Assembly: GCA_017311315.1 (NCBI GenBank)
Contig: CM029610.1
Location: 42,610,870 to 42,674,869 of the forward strand
From: Dendrocalamus latiflorus
Taxonomy: Eukaryota > Streptophyta > Magnoliopsida > Poales > Poaceae
Reading direction: 5' to 3'
DNA length: 64,000 nt
Position numbers and translations under genes: made by a program
Notes under the pieces: generated by a model
Told to the model about the DNA's origin: nothing
Database searches by the model: none
The model's input: the letters and a program-made list of their open reading frames with translations, nothing else
Part shown: piece by piece, positions 1-11,960 of the stretch
Numbering within the stretch: position 1 is the first letter of the stretch
How the letters are laid out: every line of letters begins with the position of its first letter

Positions 1-720
1 TCCGTGCTCCCCGGTGGCGGCACTAGATGGGAAGCGCGATGAGAGCGGTCCACGTGCTCGTCCAACAGCGCGAACCGCCACTCCGAGTCACGTCCAGCAC
101 GAGTCATACCTGCAAAATTTGTACAATACTTTCAACATTAAATTTTCTGCATCTAAATTTGTACAATAATTTCAACACTAAATTTTATACATCTAAGACT
201 GTACATTAAACTTGGTACATCTAAATTTCTACATCTAAACTTGTACATTATACTTTCTACATCTAAATTTGTACAATAAATGGTACACAAAATTTATAAA
301 CTAAATTTTCTAAACTTTATTTCTAAACTACATTTAGTACACAAAATTTGAAAATTAAATGTCTAAATTATATTTCTATATTTAATTTCTAAACTAAATT
401 TTGAAACTACATTTTCTAAACTAAATTTGTAAACTAATTTTCTACACTACATTTTCTAAACTAATTTTCTAAACTAAATTTGTAAACTAATTTTATACAC
501 TACATTTTCTAAACTAATTTTCTAAACTATATTTCTAAACTAATTTTCTACACTACATTTTCTAAACTAATTTTCTAAACTATATTTCTAAACTAATTTT
601 CTACACTACATTTTCTAAACTAATTTTCTAAACTAAATTTCTAAACTAATTTTCTACACTACATTTTCTAAACTAATTTTCTACACTACATTTTCTAAAC
701 TAATTTTCTACACTAACAAA
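1..720. repeat. AT-rich tandem repeat block
   Basis: From about 110 the sequence is built from short AT-rich phrases. First come variants of 'acatctaaatttgtacaataa'. From about 300 to 712 there is an array of ttttctaaactaa alternating with ttttctacactac, with individual units of 12-14 bp and higher-order units near 27 bp. The first 100 bases are GC-richer and show no gene I recognise. The short ORFs here are low-complexity by-products. It may be a minisatellite inside a transposon, but no terminal repeats were found. Confidence 0.8.
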
Positions 721-739
721 AAATATAACACGAAAAATT

Positions 740-885
740 ACCTGAAAATCGCGCACTCCCCCTCCTCTTCTCCTCCTCCCCTTCTCCTCCTCTCCCTCTC
801 CTTCTCTTCCCCTCCTCCCCTTCTCCTCCTCTCCCTCTCCTTCTCTTCCCCTCCTCTTCTCCTCCTCTCCCTCTCTTCTCTGCGA
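740..885. repeat. Polypyrimidine (CCTCCTCTTCTCC) tract
   Basis: About 145 bases of almost pure C and T on the plus strand, with an imperfect tandem of cctcctccccttctcctcctctccctctcc-type phrases. On the minus strand it reads as a Glu/Arg/Gly-rich ORF (GEGEEEKGRR), which is a low-complexity artefact. Purine/pyrimidine mirror tracts like this can form H-DNA; that is inference only. Confidence 0.8.
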
Positions 886-889
886 CGGC

Positions 890-1130
890 GGCCGAACGAC
901 ACAGTGACCGCGCTCGGCCACGGCCGAGCGCGGTATATATCTCACTAGAAGTCGCCGAACCGTTGAGCGACTGAAATGCAGTCGCCTAACGGTTGGGCGA
1001 CTGGATGGAAGTCGCCCAACCGTGGGGCGACTGCAATTAATCGCCCAACGGTTGGTAGATTCATTAAATGTCGCCGTGTGGTTGGGCGAACGGCTCCAGT
1101 CGCCCAACCATTAGGCGACTGGAGCCTATT
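890..1130. repeat. Cluster of palindromes built on GTCGCCCAACGG
   Basis: A perfect inverted repeat with 13-bp arms and a 2-bp spacer sits at 907-934 (arm ACCGCGCTCGGCC). It is followed by at least six alternating direct and inverted copies of a GTCGCC(C/T)AACGGTTGGGCGAC-like motif up to about 1125. The copies are spaced roughly 20-40 bases apart. No coding potential is seen. This may be a subterminal region of an unrecognised DNA transposon. Confidence 0.7.
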
Positions 1131-1220
1131 TTTGTAAAAAAATTTCCCGCGGGTATATTTATGTAATTTCGAATAAAAAATGGATTATCCGTACAAAAAA
1201 TTCGCATCCAGCCATCCAGC

Positions 1221-1600
1221 TTGGCCAATGACAACTTTTCTTATGCCGGCAAATCCAGGCTCTACTTAGCCAAACACCATCATACCCAAGGCAACAAAAT
1301 ATTACTAGCATTCTTGTCACAGCTCAAGCAACCCAAACAATTTCTAGTACAGTTAAAAGTACAAGAAAAAAAGCAATCCGAAGCATTGCAAGGAACTCGG
1401 GAAGCAATAAGGAAGCGCGTACGGCCTTTTCGGAGATGATGCAGAGCTCGCCGCGGGAGTAGCCGCCGCGGCGTAGCCCGCGGCCACGCCGCCGCCCAGG
1501 ATCACGTACACGAACGCGCGCCCCATCCGGTCCTCGTCCTTAGATGGCGGCCATGGCTGTGCCGCCGCAGCTCTCTCAGCTCCTCGGCTTGTGCGAGTCG
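1221..1600 (-). pseudogene. Monodehydroascorbate reductase exon 1 fragment, broken
   Basis: On the minus strand an ATG at 1526 opens a reading frame beginning MGRAFVYVILGGGVAAGYAA, the FAD-binding N-terminus (Rossmann GxGxxA-like GGGVAAGY) of plant monodehydroascorbate reductase, which recycles ascorbate with NAD(P)H. After about 20 residues the frame breaks: the following family segment (YSRGELCIISEKA) is present but in another frame, so a short stretch, presumably LEFxRR-like, was lost by a deletion not divisible by three. The match stops at about 1423, where GGCC|GTACGC looks like the normal splice donor. The bases down to 1221 look like intron 1, and 1527-1600 look like 5' UTR. No later exons exist nearby. 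This is a promoter-proximal gene fragment, probably moved by a transposon, not a working gene. Confidence 0.75.
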
Positions 1601-1639
1601 TATGGGCGTGGGGAAGATATCGGCCCTTGTTCTCAGATT

Positions 1640-1835
1640 ATGGTGGCTGGCGCATAAACAAACAGCACGGTTTTTACTGTTTTTTCAGAACAGTTTATCG
1701 TATTAGTATTTTTAAATCTCTTATTAATTTATCTACATTTGATCAGAATAGTTTTTTAAAAACATTTATTAACTTATCTACATTCAATTTATTCACATAA
1801 ATATTCACATATACTCTGAAAAGAAACCACCTAAT
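1640..1835. mobile_element. Dispersed AT-rich MITE-like repeat, copy 1
   Basis: Resembles segments at about 20930-21110, 24105-24295 and 30130-30325. All share a 'ttgaaatgacttatcagaatagtttttttaaa' type core followed by 'attcacataaatactcac'. No clean terminal repeats or target duplication could be fixed here, so the boundaries are approximate. Confidence 0.45.
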
Positions 1836-4560
1836 CCGTGGCCTTGGCTTTGCTTGCCTGCCTCTCCAGCTCTCCTCTTGCGGGGCCGCTAGTCCAATCT
1901 GTGTTATTTTTCCCTCGTGATCACGGAAGATTGGGTGACGTCGGGCTTGATTAATGTGGAAGGTGGAATTTCTTGATGTGGAAGGTGGAATTTCTTGGTG
2001 TTTTATTTGAGGTTGTGTTGTGGATGGATAATTTGGTGGAAGGAACGTGTTTTGTGTGTTGGAAGTAGGAAGAGGAATGGGGCTTGCTTTGGAGAGCCGG
2101 AATCCAAGAATTTGTCACTGTATCTGATTGTTTTTACTATATCACTGTATTTGTTGGTTTTCACTCTGCACTGTATTTGTTTGTTGTTTAATGCATAAAG
2201 GGCTGTCTATGTGTAGGGACGGAATTAGAACAAAAATAACTGAAGTTCACTATTTTACTATATATATAACTATATATATATAATTTTTAAATAATATTGT
2301 GTTGAATAGTAATATGTTCGATAATATTTAGCATCAATACTTCAATGTACATAATGATAGCGTATGCTGATAAAGAAATAGTGATCGAAATGCTTACCAA
2401 AATAAAAAAACCTGATAATAGTATTAATTAGTTGCAACAAACTAAAAAACTAAGGATGAAACTACAAACAAAAGTTGGTTAGCATTAGTAAAATACATCA
2501 TTCAATCTCAAGGGCCTGTTAAAAGAGAATAAAATTACTTAACATTTTCAAGTAAAAAACAGTAGAATGATCAAATGTAAGTTAATACATCATCTTTTAG
2601 TATTTACATTCTTTCAAGTTCATAAAGCGACAAACCATCACATCATTAGTAATTTGTGTCAATTCTTATTTATTCACATAGCAAATAAGTATATCATTCA
2701 TGAAATTATCACAAGTTAATTGAAAAATCAGTTAAATATTTGTATGTTCAATAGTTCAAAAACACTTAATAGAACAATATGTCTAGTAATTTATTTACTT
2801 GATATTGCAGTCAAATACCATAATTTTGTCTCTGATTTACAATGAACTAGGCTGGTATATATTCCGAAAATCAAAATTAAAACCCTAACTCTTAACCTTG
2901 CAATTCAACAAAAATGATCAGCAATCATCACATTAAAATCCTAACTCATAAAATGAAATAATTGAAAGAAATTTAGAGTAAAGTACATACTGATCGGGTG
3001 GACCTAAGCTTCCTTCGGCCGGCGAGGACGTGAGGCAATAGGGACCATGCGCGCCACGGCAAGACGGTAGGTGAGGGCGGCCGGTGGCACCGATTTCTCC
3101 CATTCTCCAGTGACCGGTCACAGCCTAGTTGGGTGCGGTTATACGACGGACGGGGTGCACATCTTCTAGCCAACCATACAAGACAAACAAGCATCGAGGG
3201 CTGCTGCAAAGTGACATGCTTCGGGATCATCAAATAGATGTCGTGGCCTATTGCGATCCTCTCTCTTATGCTGGCTCAAGCGCTGGCTTGGCCTACTGGC
3301 TGCTGTAGTTGCCTCATGGACTAAGGGAAGCAAAGGCTTCTCGTGAACTACTGGTAGCTACTGGTAATTTGGGCTGCTAGTGCTCTCTTCATTGGATTTC
3401 AAGGAAAAATCGGGTGCACTGAGCTTAGCCTGGGGGTTCACACATGAGCTAAGAATGCTAATCCCTGCTAAATTTTTTTGGACCCGGTGTCCTGTGACAT
3501 CGGGATCCACTACATGCTTTCACCCCATCTATGTGTGAGATGACTGGTTTTTTCTTAAATGTAAGTTACTTTTTTTATTAGTTCACACAAATCTCTATAC
3601 AAATCCAACAATTACGAAATCCAACTTCTATTTAAGAAAATATTAGGCAAGTTATAAATAGTAAAATTATTAAAAATGCGGGTGACCGAGGCGACGCGGG
3701 CGACGACCATGCGGGGACCGAGGCGACACGGACGGTGACTTCGAGGCTGAGCCTCGTGCGGCGGCTCCTCGGGCTATGGCCGGGCTCCGAGCCACTCGTG
3801 TAGGGCGGCGCGCAAGCAACTAATGACTTCGGCCCACGCGTGCGGGGCGGCGTCGACGGCGGGCGAGGGGCGGCCGGCGGCCGTTTTGCGTACGGCATCC
3901 GTACGGGGCCGACTGTGCGCAGATTTCTTTTTCAATCTACAGCGCAATCATCATCTACTCTTTCATGTAATCTACCGATCGACATTGGGTCGACGACTTC
4001 AATTCTGCTCGCGGTAGATTAGAGCAAATTTGCACCATAGAAAATAATCTAGAAAGCGAAATATGCGAATTTAGAACGATCTAGATACGGACAATTCAAT
4101 TTACTATTGCTTCGATGATTACCTTCGATTCACCGGAGCAATTCGTGCTGATAACTTGTTGAGCACTGTCGCTAGCGACCAGTCCGATCGATTCCTCTGC
4201 TTATGCACAAACCAGATCAATTACAGAAGACAGAAATAGTAGATTGAAAATACAGAGAGGTGAAGAGAACTCCTGATTTTTTTTTCATTGCTTTCTTTCT
4301 GATTTCGTATATAAAACAGTCAACAGTACTCCTTATTTATAACCTAGTGGTGAGGTGTCCACCATAAACCAAGGTTTTAAGTCCAGGCTCGGGTTTCTTA
4401 ACGATTTCTACCCGTAATTTGTTTCAGTTCGGAAAAAAAATACACACTATACGACTACTGTGATATAGTACTAATATTAATGCATTATACATCCGACCAT
4501 CTGGATCTGGACCAAAGTTCTTGTAGTAAATCTTAGGTAGCATCAACCACCACTTAAAGT
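1836..4560. other. Intergenic, no recognised gene
   Basis: Contains a 22-bp direct duplication (atgtggaaggtggaatttct...) near 1958-2000, a long AT-rich stretch (2220-2960), and a GC-rich patch at 2995-3230 and again at 3680-3930. No ORF here resembles a known protein, and codon structure is not convincing. Bases 4560-4792 are probably the 3' UTR of the Dof gene that lies just downstream on this map. Confidence 0.6.
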
Positions 4561-4792
4561 TGAGCAACAACAGAGCATTATACCGTCCAGTGCTGAATTA
4601 TAAAAGCTGCAAGCATCGACCCAAACAAACGATGAAAAGAAAAGAAACAGGAGAGATCATGCATGAAATGAAATAGAAAACAACAAGAGAAGCCAAGCTC
4701 TTCTACGTAGTCATACTTGTTAATGCTATTAGCAAACCACTAATGCATGCATGGGGCGTCCATATGTCTTTCATATGCTTCGCCTGATCGCC

Positions 4793-5775
4793 TCAGATGG
4801 CGGCCGAGGAGCCATGGTGATGGTGGGCGCTGCCGATCATGCCGCTCCACAGGCCCAGCCCGCTCAGCGAGCTGATGGAGCTCTCCGGCGCCACGCGGCT
4901 AGCCTCACCGCACCACTCGAGCGACAGCAGCCTCTCCGCCGCCGGCTTCACCTCCACGTCGTCATGCTCCGCTCGCGTCTCAGCGAACGGCAGCGCCAGG
5001 TGCTCGCCCAGGCCGGCCGCGTACCGGAGCGCGCTCAGCGCGTGGCACTCCGCGTCACTGCCGCCGGCGGCAATGCCCATCATGCCCGCCCCCGCGAAGT
5101 GCGCCTCAGAGTTCGCGCTCTCCAACGCGGCGGCAGCGGCTCCACCGGAGCACGCGAGGATGGGATCATACTTCCAGTCCAAGAGCCCGAGGCTGCAGAG
5201 CGGGTCGGCGGCGGGCGGCAGCAGCTGCATCCCTGAGAAAGACAGGTGGAGGCCGGTCTCCATGTGCCGGCCATGGAACAGTGGCGGCGGCGCAACAGCC
5301 GCGGCCGCGGGTTTCTTGCTCGCGCTGGCTCGCTTGTTCTTGCGGCAGCCGCCGCCGACGGGGACGTTGCGGAGCGAGCCGCCCTTGGTCCAGTAGCGGC
5401 GGCACGTCTTGCAGAAGTAGCGCGGCTGCGAGAGGCTGTAGTTGTTGTAGTAGCAGAACTTGGTGTGCGTCGACTCGCACCGCGGGCACTTGAGCGGCTG
5501 GTCGTGCTGCGGGCGCAGCCGCCGGTCCACCGCCGCCTGCATCGGCCGCGGGCACGCGATCAGCTCCGCCGACGGCGACGACGATCCCATCCCAGGCTCC
5601 TCCGGGAAGATGCCCTGAAAGCACGAGAACACGTTGTCGTAATGTGATTTGTAATCATCAGCCGTGACAGAATGGAAGCCTCGGATTGCGCGAAAGTGCT
5701 TTTGGCTGGTGCATGGTCCCATGCATGTCGGAAGCTGATCAAGGGTTTCTCCAAGGGTAAAGTACGAAGGCAGAG

Positions 5776-5833
<58 letters not shown>

Positions 5834-5852
5834 ATATATGTATATGTATATA

Positions 5853-5883
<31 letters not shown>

Positions 5884-7924
5884 GTGTGTATGTATACACA
5901 CACCTTATGATGGAGGCATCAAGTAGATTAAAGCTAGTTTAGATCTGGCTTTGATCCTATGGTTTATATACTTTTAGACTCCTATTGATCACTTGCTCTA
6001 TGTTACTGAGCTAGCTGCGCGTTCTTCTTTATTTGCTTGGTTGCACGTTTCATCACATGCTAAAGTTGCATCAAATATATATGTATGGGTTTCATGAATC
6101 ATGCATGAGGGGCCAACTATACTTGTCTTGATCTCTTAATCATGTTTCATGCATTTCATATAATTACATATGTCACACTAGATCTGTAGTGACCAGTGAG
6201 ATAAGAATGATCGCATTGTGTTGTTTATAACCGTAGCATGCATCTGTCAGAGCTTTTTTTTTTTTGAAAGCCATGTCAGAGCTTAATTTCACAAACATGC
6301 AGAAGAACATGCATGCTAAGGTAAAACCTACGCGAATAAACATGACCGAACTCAATATTGATGGTACTGCTTATTTTGTTGTTTCTCCATATTACTCGCT
6401 CTAGTCATAAAAAAATATTGTTTTTGGTTACGTGCAGTTAAAGTTTTTAAACTTTGACTATCAATATCTTTTTTAATATTTAGATTGAACACATTAAAAT
6501 AGTATGTACAAATTTGTCTCAAAAAACTTTCATAAAAATATAATTTTATTAAGTTTTATAAATATATTATAATAGAAATAAATGGTTAAAGTTATATTTT
6601 GAGCATCATATTGATGTCCAAAACAATATTTTTTGTTATCGGAGGTAGTAACATTTTTTGAACAGACGTAGCTTTTGCACGCCTTGTCCTAAAGTAAAAC
6701 AGATCAGATGGTCAAACTGTACTTGTTTGAATCTCTTTATCTTGCTGTTGCTTTTTCTTGCAATATCTGTGTCTCTGATCGAGATCATTCACTTTCTATT
6801 GTTTCTTAAAATGGGCATTAATGTCTGCTTGTATACTCGCTTTTGCGACATCTTTTGCTAGTTTTCCTTCTAGAGTTTTCTGTGTGTAACATGGACAGGA
6901 CAAGGGTTTCAGAAACACGTCGTGAGCTCGTGATTTGCATTCAGAAACATCTATCTATGGTCCAAAACTGAAACATCTAGATGATGTTACATATACCCAT
7001 GCATGAGTGCAACACATGGAACAGGTTTCTCATGGACATGCTGCATCTATCCTAAAGTAAAATAGGTCAAGTTCATGTAGATTATTCTTCCAAACAAACA
7101 AGGGGCGCCGCCTAATAAGTGATGGCTAACAGTTGTGAAAACAGAGATCACAAGAACAGCTGTAACATCTTTGTGAAACAAACATAGAAATGAAAGCAAA
7201 ACTCCAGAAAAGGGCAAAAAGAGTAACAACATGGACTAAATCTTCGTTAAAACAAGAGAACTATATATATGCACTACTACTAATCTGAAAAACACCAATT
7301 AAAGAACTTAATTCTGAAAAACACCAATTAAAAGAAATTAATTCCATACGCTCTATGATCAACACCACAAATCTCTTCAATTTCACAAGTTATTGGTCGA
7401 ATCAAGTACCGGGATCATGCCTAAAGATCTACAATCTAATCACCAGTGTCAAATAGGGAGATCAGTGCAGATCTAAGACTTCCCCCCCCCCCCCCCCCCC
7501 GATCGATCAGTCTTAATTTAGGTGCAAAATACTACAAAGAGAAGCTTTGTTTCTGCCCATCTAGCTAGGTCAATTAATTGCAACCTTTCGTTCTACGAAC
7601 AAGCTAGCTAGCTACCCACCGTAAGCATATATCACAGATGACAAGAATAGTGGCTGTTAAATATCTTGCATAAGCTAGCTAGCTACACGTCAGCATATGT
7701 GCACACGATCAGGAAGAAAGTATAGTTTTGTTTTTTGAGAACATGAAGGGAGAACAAATTAAGATGAGAGAGATTCGTGCAGAAGATCAGATCAGTGTAT
7801 ATATATACGCATGCATGCATGAGATGCGAAAATAAGTGCTTGCGATGATCATCATATGGTATGTACATACCTTGAGCCAGTCGGAATCCATGCAGATATG
7901 CATCGGAGGTGCTCCTGCCATCAT
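4793..7924 (-). CDS. Dof zinc-finger transcription factor, two exons
   Basis: Minus-strand gene: exon 1 7924-7871, intron 7870-5615 (2256 bp, GTATGT...TTTCAG), exon 2 5614-4793, giving about 291 residues. Exon 1 encodes MMAGAPPMHICMDSDWLK; two consecutive in-frame ATGs (7924 and 7921) leave the start ambiguous by one residue. The Dof domain lies in exon 2: C60-x2-C63-x21-C85-x2-C88 (numbered from the second Met), with the canonical YYNNYSLSQPRYFCKTCRRYWTKGGSLRNVPVGGG stretch seen complete. Dof proteins bind AAAG cores in plant promoters and act in the nucleus. The C-terminal part is Ala/Gly/Ser-rich with a LSLEW and LGLW-type motif and ends in a His run. The open frame running upstream of 5614 into a TATATG microsatellite (to 5899) is intron read-through, not protein. 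The intron carries a Stowaway MITE, the microsatellite and a poly-C run. I cannot name the orthologue. Confidence 0.93.
5775..5900. repeat. (TATATG)n microsatellite in Dof intron
   Basis: About 125 bases of tatatg/tatata repeats ending in tgtgtgtatgtatacacaca. It lies in the single Dof intron about 160 bases from the 3' splice site. Its translation (MYTYTHIYIYIY...) explains a spurious N-terminal extension of exon 2. Likely length-polymorphic. Confidence 0.95.
6395..6648. mobile_element. Stowaway-like MITE in Dof intron
   Basis: 254-bp element flanked by TA (6393-6394 and 6649-6650). The ends are imperfect inverted repeats: CTCGCTCTAGTCATAAAAAA on the left and, reading inward from the right, CTACCTCCGATAACAAAAAA, both degenerate forms of the grass CTCCCTCCG(T)C Stowaway terminus. 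Internal sequence is AT-rich and non-coding. A second member is at 34297-34554. Confidence 0.82.
7482..7500. repeat. Poly-C run (19 C)
   Basis: Nineteen consecutive C residues in the Dof intron, about 370 bases from exon 1. It is prone to slippage and to sequencing error. Confidence 0.95.
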
Positions 7925-9538
7925 CGATCGACCGACCGCTGGCTAGCTAGCTTCTCACCTTAACCAAGGCACCCAAACCAAACGCGATCGACTGCTGTGG
8001 TGTTTCTAGCTCCCACGCGACTCAATCTGGGCCGTCCGAGCCGAATCCGACGGCCAAGATTGCCTTTGTCACTTTAGCACTAAATAGAGCTTTAGCATAG
8101 ATATGCCCTCTATATGAAGATACACCTGAAAACTACTCCATATATCATTGCACTGCAAGCATGCCTTTTCTTCTTCTTGCAGTTGCTGTTGGCTTGTGGA
8201 CGAATTAAAGGGTAATTAGGACAGGCAGATTAAGACAGATCGATGTAGCTAGCTAGCAAGCTTACGAAGAACAAAGAGAGATCAAGGAGGAGGAAGGTCC
8301 AATGGAGATAGGAGGAGAAGAAGCTAAGCCAAGGGAGAAGAGAGGAGGGAGAAGTTGATGTTGGTGGTACCGGTGGTTGCTGAGAGATGTGAACGAGGGA
8401 GATGCGAATAAGAAGAGAGGGAAAAGTTGAATGGCCCGAAGGAGAGAGAGAGAGAGGATGAGCTGCTAGGAGCTCGCTGGTGCATGCATGTTGCTGTGGC
8501 ACGGGTGGCCCACGCTGTCGGGAGAGTAGCCGTAGGAGTGGAGTATTTGTGTGGAGACATGGCGGAGGAGAAGACGGCCCCTCGTCGGCTTCTCCGGTCT
8601 CCACCGGTGGTGGGATCGGCGCATGGGGCCTACTCGGCTCGGCTTCGCATCCCGAGGAGCGTGCGCTTGTCGGCGGCCGGCTCGATCGGCGGCCTTCGGT
8701 TGCTTTGGGAGGGTGGTCCAGTGTATGGCTGCTAGCTGCGTGTTTCCCTGGTGAAATACGGCGTGAATACGCTAGCTGCTCATCAGATACACATGCGCAG
8801 TGATTTTTGCCGTTTGTTGGGGGTAGTTGTTTGTTTACGGAATCGCAGCTAAAACTTGAAAGGCGTTAGAGGAATGGAATGCGCGCGCCTGGCTCCAGCT
8901 CTGCTTGGCCGAGCTGAGCTGAGCGGAGCGGAGCCGAGACTTTTGGTCAAACGATAGTTGCATGTACGCGCTGTACTTAGTGTGCGGTAAACATCCCTAC
9001 GTGTTTTTAATGTTTGTCTATGATCAAAAGAATCTCTGTTTCAACTTGTTTATTCATTAAGAAAATTAGAGGTGTAATTATTATAATGTTTTCGCTCTTT
9101 TGCCTTCACTTAAATGCTTTACAACAGGCCAATTGTTTGTAGTATGTCATTTAGTAGAGTATATAGGGTTATTTCTCATTAACTTATATTTATTATTTCT
9201 TTAGTCTATAGTCTATACGCATGATGACTTTTAAACGAATATGTGGAACAGAGGGAGTACTATTTACTGTTGCTATCTATATAGGTGGAAAACTGAAATG
9301 ATCTTAGCACGTTCTCTTGGTTAGGACGTTATCTAAATTTTAATATGTGCCATTTCGATCAGTTTTATGTCCATGTTATAGTAAATAAAATGTTTTGATT
9401 TATCTACAATTGCACAAAAAAATGAGGTTTTGTTCATCAGGTACGCTGGAATTTCGAAGGATGTGTGCCCTTTGGCTTGTTTGGAACACAAAAAATTCAT
9501 AGAAAACAGTTTAATTAAAAAAACCTAGTTATACTGCT
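7925..9538. other. Dof upstream region, no recognised gene
   Basis: Immediately upstream (on the minus strand) of the Dof start, so 7925 to roughly 8900 should hold its 5' UTR and promoter. A possible TATA-like TATAGAGGG lies near 8107-8115. A GA-rich tract (gagagagagaga) is at 8440-8456, and a run of GAGCT/GAGCG pentamers is at about 8911-8937. ORFs here on both strands are not recognisable. Bases 8950-9538 are AT-rich with no feature seen, ending at the retrotransposon insertion site. Confidence 0.5.
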
Positions 9539-10300
9539 TGATGAGGTTATAATAATTCTCAAATTATTACATCATCATATTCTCCGATTATACCTCATAT
9601 CGATAAGAGAGAAGTTTCACAGGATAGTCGTAAGTCCTTCTACGACCAAATGGTCATAAGTCTTTCTCCGACCACTCCTTAGCCATAAGTTCTTCTACGA
9701 CTACTCTTTAGTCGTAAGTTCTTTTATGACCATTCCTTAGTCATGAGTTGTCCTGCGACCACTACGTGGTCGTGGAGCTTCCTGTGACCAGTTTATCTCC
9801 AACTGGCTTATCTACGATAACTTACTATATAGTGGGTCCATATGACAAGACGGTTAGAACATACGCTTATTCCTAAATAACCGCACATGATCTCTCTGGC
9901 AACAACTGTCACACGACGAACAAGCCATCTTATCTCCCTGACAAATAACTTTCATCAGATGGTTATCGCCCAAAGCGTTGAGGCGTCTTTTGGCGTGGGA
10001 CAACGGCCGCCGCTTCGCCAACTATATAAAGGTTGACATCAGAGAGAAGGGGGGACAATAGCGCAGATCAAAACTCATCGAATCAAAGGATAGTGCAAGG
10101 CATTTCGTATTACGTTCTCAGTTGTAAACAACTATCTTAGCAATAGCCACACAGCACGTAGAGTTACTATTCTCCCGGTAGAATGCCCAAACTAGTATAA
10201 AATTCTTGTGTCTCTACTCCGTATGATCATGACCTGAGTCTTCAAGAGATTTCCCCAAATCCAAACAAATCATACGTAAGATTGATATTAAATAACGACA
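9539..10300 (+). repeat. 5' LTR of Tat-type element
   Basis: 762 bp, TG...CA. It contains a dense block of tagtcgtaag/tacgaccac motifs (about 9625-9800), a TATA-like ctatataaag at about 10022, and a leader ending attaaataacgaca. It pairs with 18575-19366. Confidence 0.85.
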
Positions 10301-10302
10301 AT

Positions 10303-10320
10303 TGGTGCCGTCTGTGGGGG
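10303..10320 (+). other. Primer-binding site of Tat-type element
   Basis: TGGTGCCGTCTGTGGGGG begins two bases after the LTR terminal CA, the position where the reverse transcription primer tRNA anneals. The motif is the one usual for Tat-type plant elements. I do not assign the tRNA species. Confidence 0.7.
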
Positions 10321-10378
10321 AAGATTCTTCTAAGACTGGTAATTTCCTTGTCAGCAAGTTCTCTTCCATCTGATGTCC

Positions 10379-11960
10379 TCATGCCAGTAGAATGGAACGA
10401 GAATAACTGGTTTGACCTAGCCGACTACGTAGATCTCGACATGGATGTCTGCTATGACTATGAGCAGATAATGCTTGCTTCCAACAGTGAGGTTGTCTCT
10501 GGAGTCCATCCTGAGACCTTGGAAACCACACCATGGGAAAGGCTGAGGAGAGATCCACATCCCCCACAACAGTACATCAAACAGAGGAACTAGCTTTCTC
10601 AGATGGCAAGGGTCAATCCGACCATGAACGGGGCTCGCAACACAATGAGAGGCCTGCCCCTAAGTGTTCGAGTCCCCCAGCGACCACTCCATCAAGCTCA
10701 GCGAGTCTCAAAATTCCGCATTCCAGGACACCATCATCACCTGGTAGTCGTAACTCTCTGGTGGAACCTGCAAAGTGAGTGGGTGGGCTCCTTGCAAGTT
10801 CGCCCATACCTTCGCAGAGTACAGATTCAACAAGAGATGGTTATAACCTAGAGTTCCCCTTCCTAGCGAGGTTTACTCCAGGCCATGATGCACTCTCGTT
10901 GGAGGATTCTTCAAAGGAGGGGCCCTCTGTCAGAAGTGGAGATTCTAAACAGAAGATCTTTGTCCTTCAGGCAAATTCTGATCACTCTCTCGGAAGAAGG
11001 TTTGAGGATACTCCCCACCGATCACACCATGCCACCCCTTGTGAGGATGGCGAGGAGACCTCCAATGATGAACCAGGTCAGTTCTCTGTTGAGTGTGGGA
11101 GAAATTCAAGAAATAATCGCTCTTGTTTAAGGTGGCCTCAGCCAGCCTCAGAAATTAAGGATCCTAAGATCATTCAAAGAAGGCGACTGGCTTCCTAGAG
11201 GTCTTTGCCTGGGCGTACCTAGTACCAGTCCGAAGAGGCTCGAGAACTTCAACGCATCAATGACTTGCTTGAGAACCCGACCTAAGAGCTTGCTCGAGCG
11301 CTAGGCTACGACCACTTTGTCAAAGTGATCGTGCAAAGACTCCGAAGCATCATGGCCAGATTCAAGTAGCCTCGCCAACATAATTCTAGGAGACGGACAG
11401 GCACGACCACGTCTAGTCATTCACAGAATTCATCTCGTGGGGTTCAACATGATTACAGGTCACGACGGTTTCCCAACCACAACTCCAGCTGAAGGAAAGT
11501 TCCTCAACAACTCCAGATCGGCGGGTTTATAGAGTAGATGATCGATCACCACTTTGAGCAAGGAATCTATAGTAGTATATGGAGTATGAGGGATACTACC
11601 CTCGTACTCACAAGGCCAACTACAGGTCGGATCCATCGATTGTCGAGCATCGTCAAGTACGATCGCCTGGTGACGCTAATCATCCCTTTCCACAAAGGAG
11701 GCATCATGAACTCATTACCGGATGTCGAGCATTCATGCCTGAACTCCGAGCAGTATGCTAGCCAGTGCAGTTTCGGCCAGTAAACATGGAGAAATTTGAT
11801 GGGTCTCAAAATCCCATCAAGTTCCTTCATATTTACACAACAACAGTACGGGCAGCAGGAGGAGGCGAGCATGTCATGGCAAAATTTTATCCAACGGTGC
11901 TCGAGGGATCTGCTTGGTTGTGGTTGCTCAATCAACCATTGGAGTCTATCCACTAGTGTC
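10379..11960 (+). pseudogene. Broken gag-like region of Tat-type element
   Basis: Only scattered short frames remain. The clearest is at 11765-11956, which contains MEKFDGSQNPIKFLHIYTT, then AAGGGEHVMAKFYPTVLEGS and AWLWLLNQP. That is the family pattern of a plant retrotransposon gag (YDGxxDPxEFLxxYxx...MAxxFPxxLxGxAxxWLxxLP). A stop codon follows (TAG at 11954), and the frames before it are interrupted many times. No zinc knuckle was seen. Not functional. Confidence 0.65.

Noticed and set aside
700..1107. Minus-strand 135-residue ORF with GEGEEEKGRR repeats
   Set aside because: Low-complexity translation of the polypyrimidine tract and the palindrome cluster.
5615..5899. Extended N-terminus (MYTYTHIYIYIY...) in frame with the Dof protein
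   Set aside because: It is a translated microsatellite plus intron. A proper acceptor at 5615-5616 and a matching first exon at 7871-7924 give a normal Dof protein.
8427..8803. Plus-strand ORF beginning within the Dof upstream region (MAEEKTAPRRLLRSPP)
   Set aside because: No family resemblance, overlaps the presumed Dof promoter, and there is no sign of splicing or conservation visible here.
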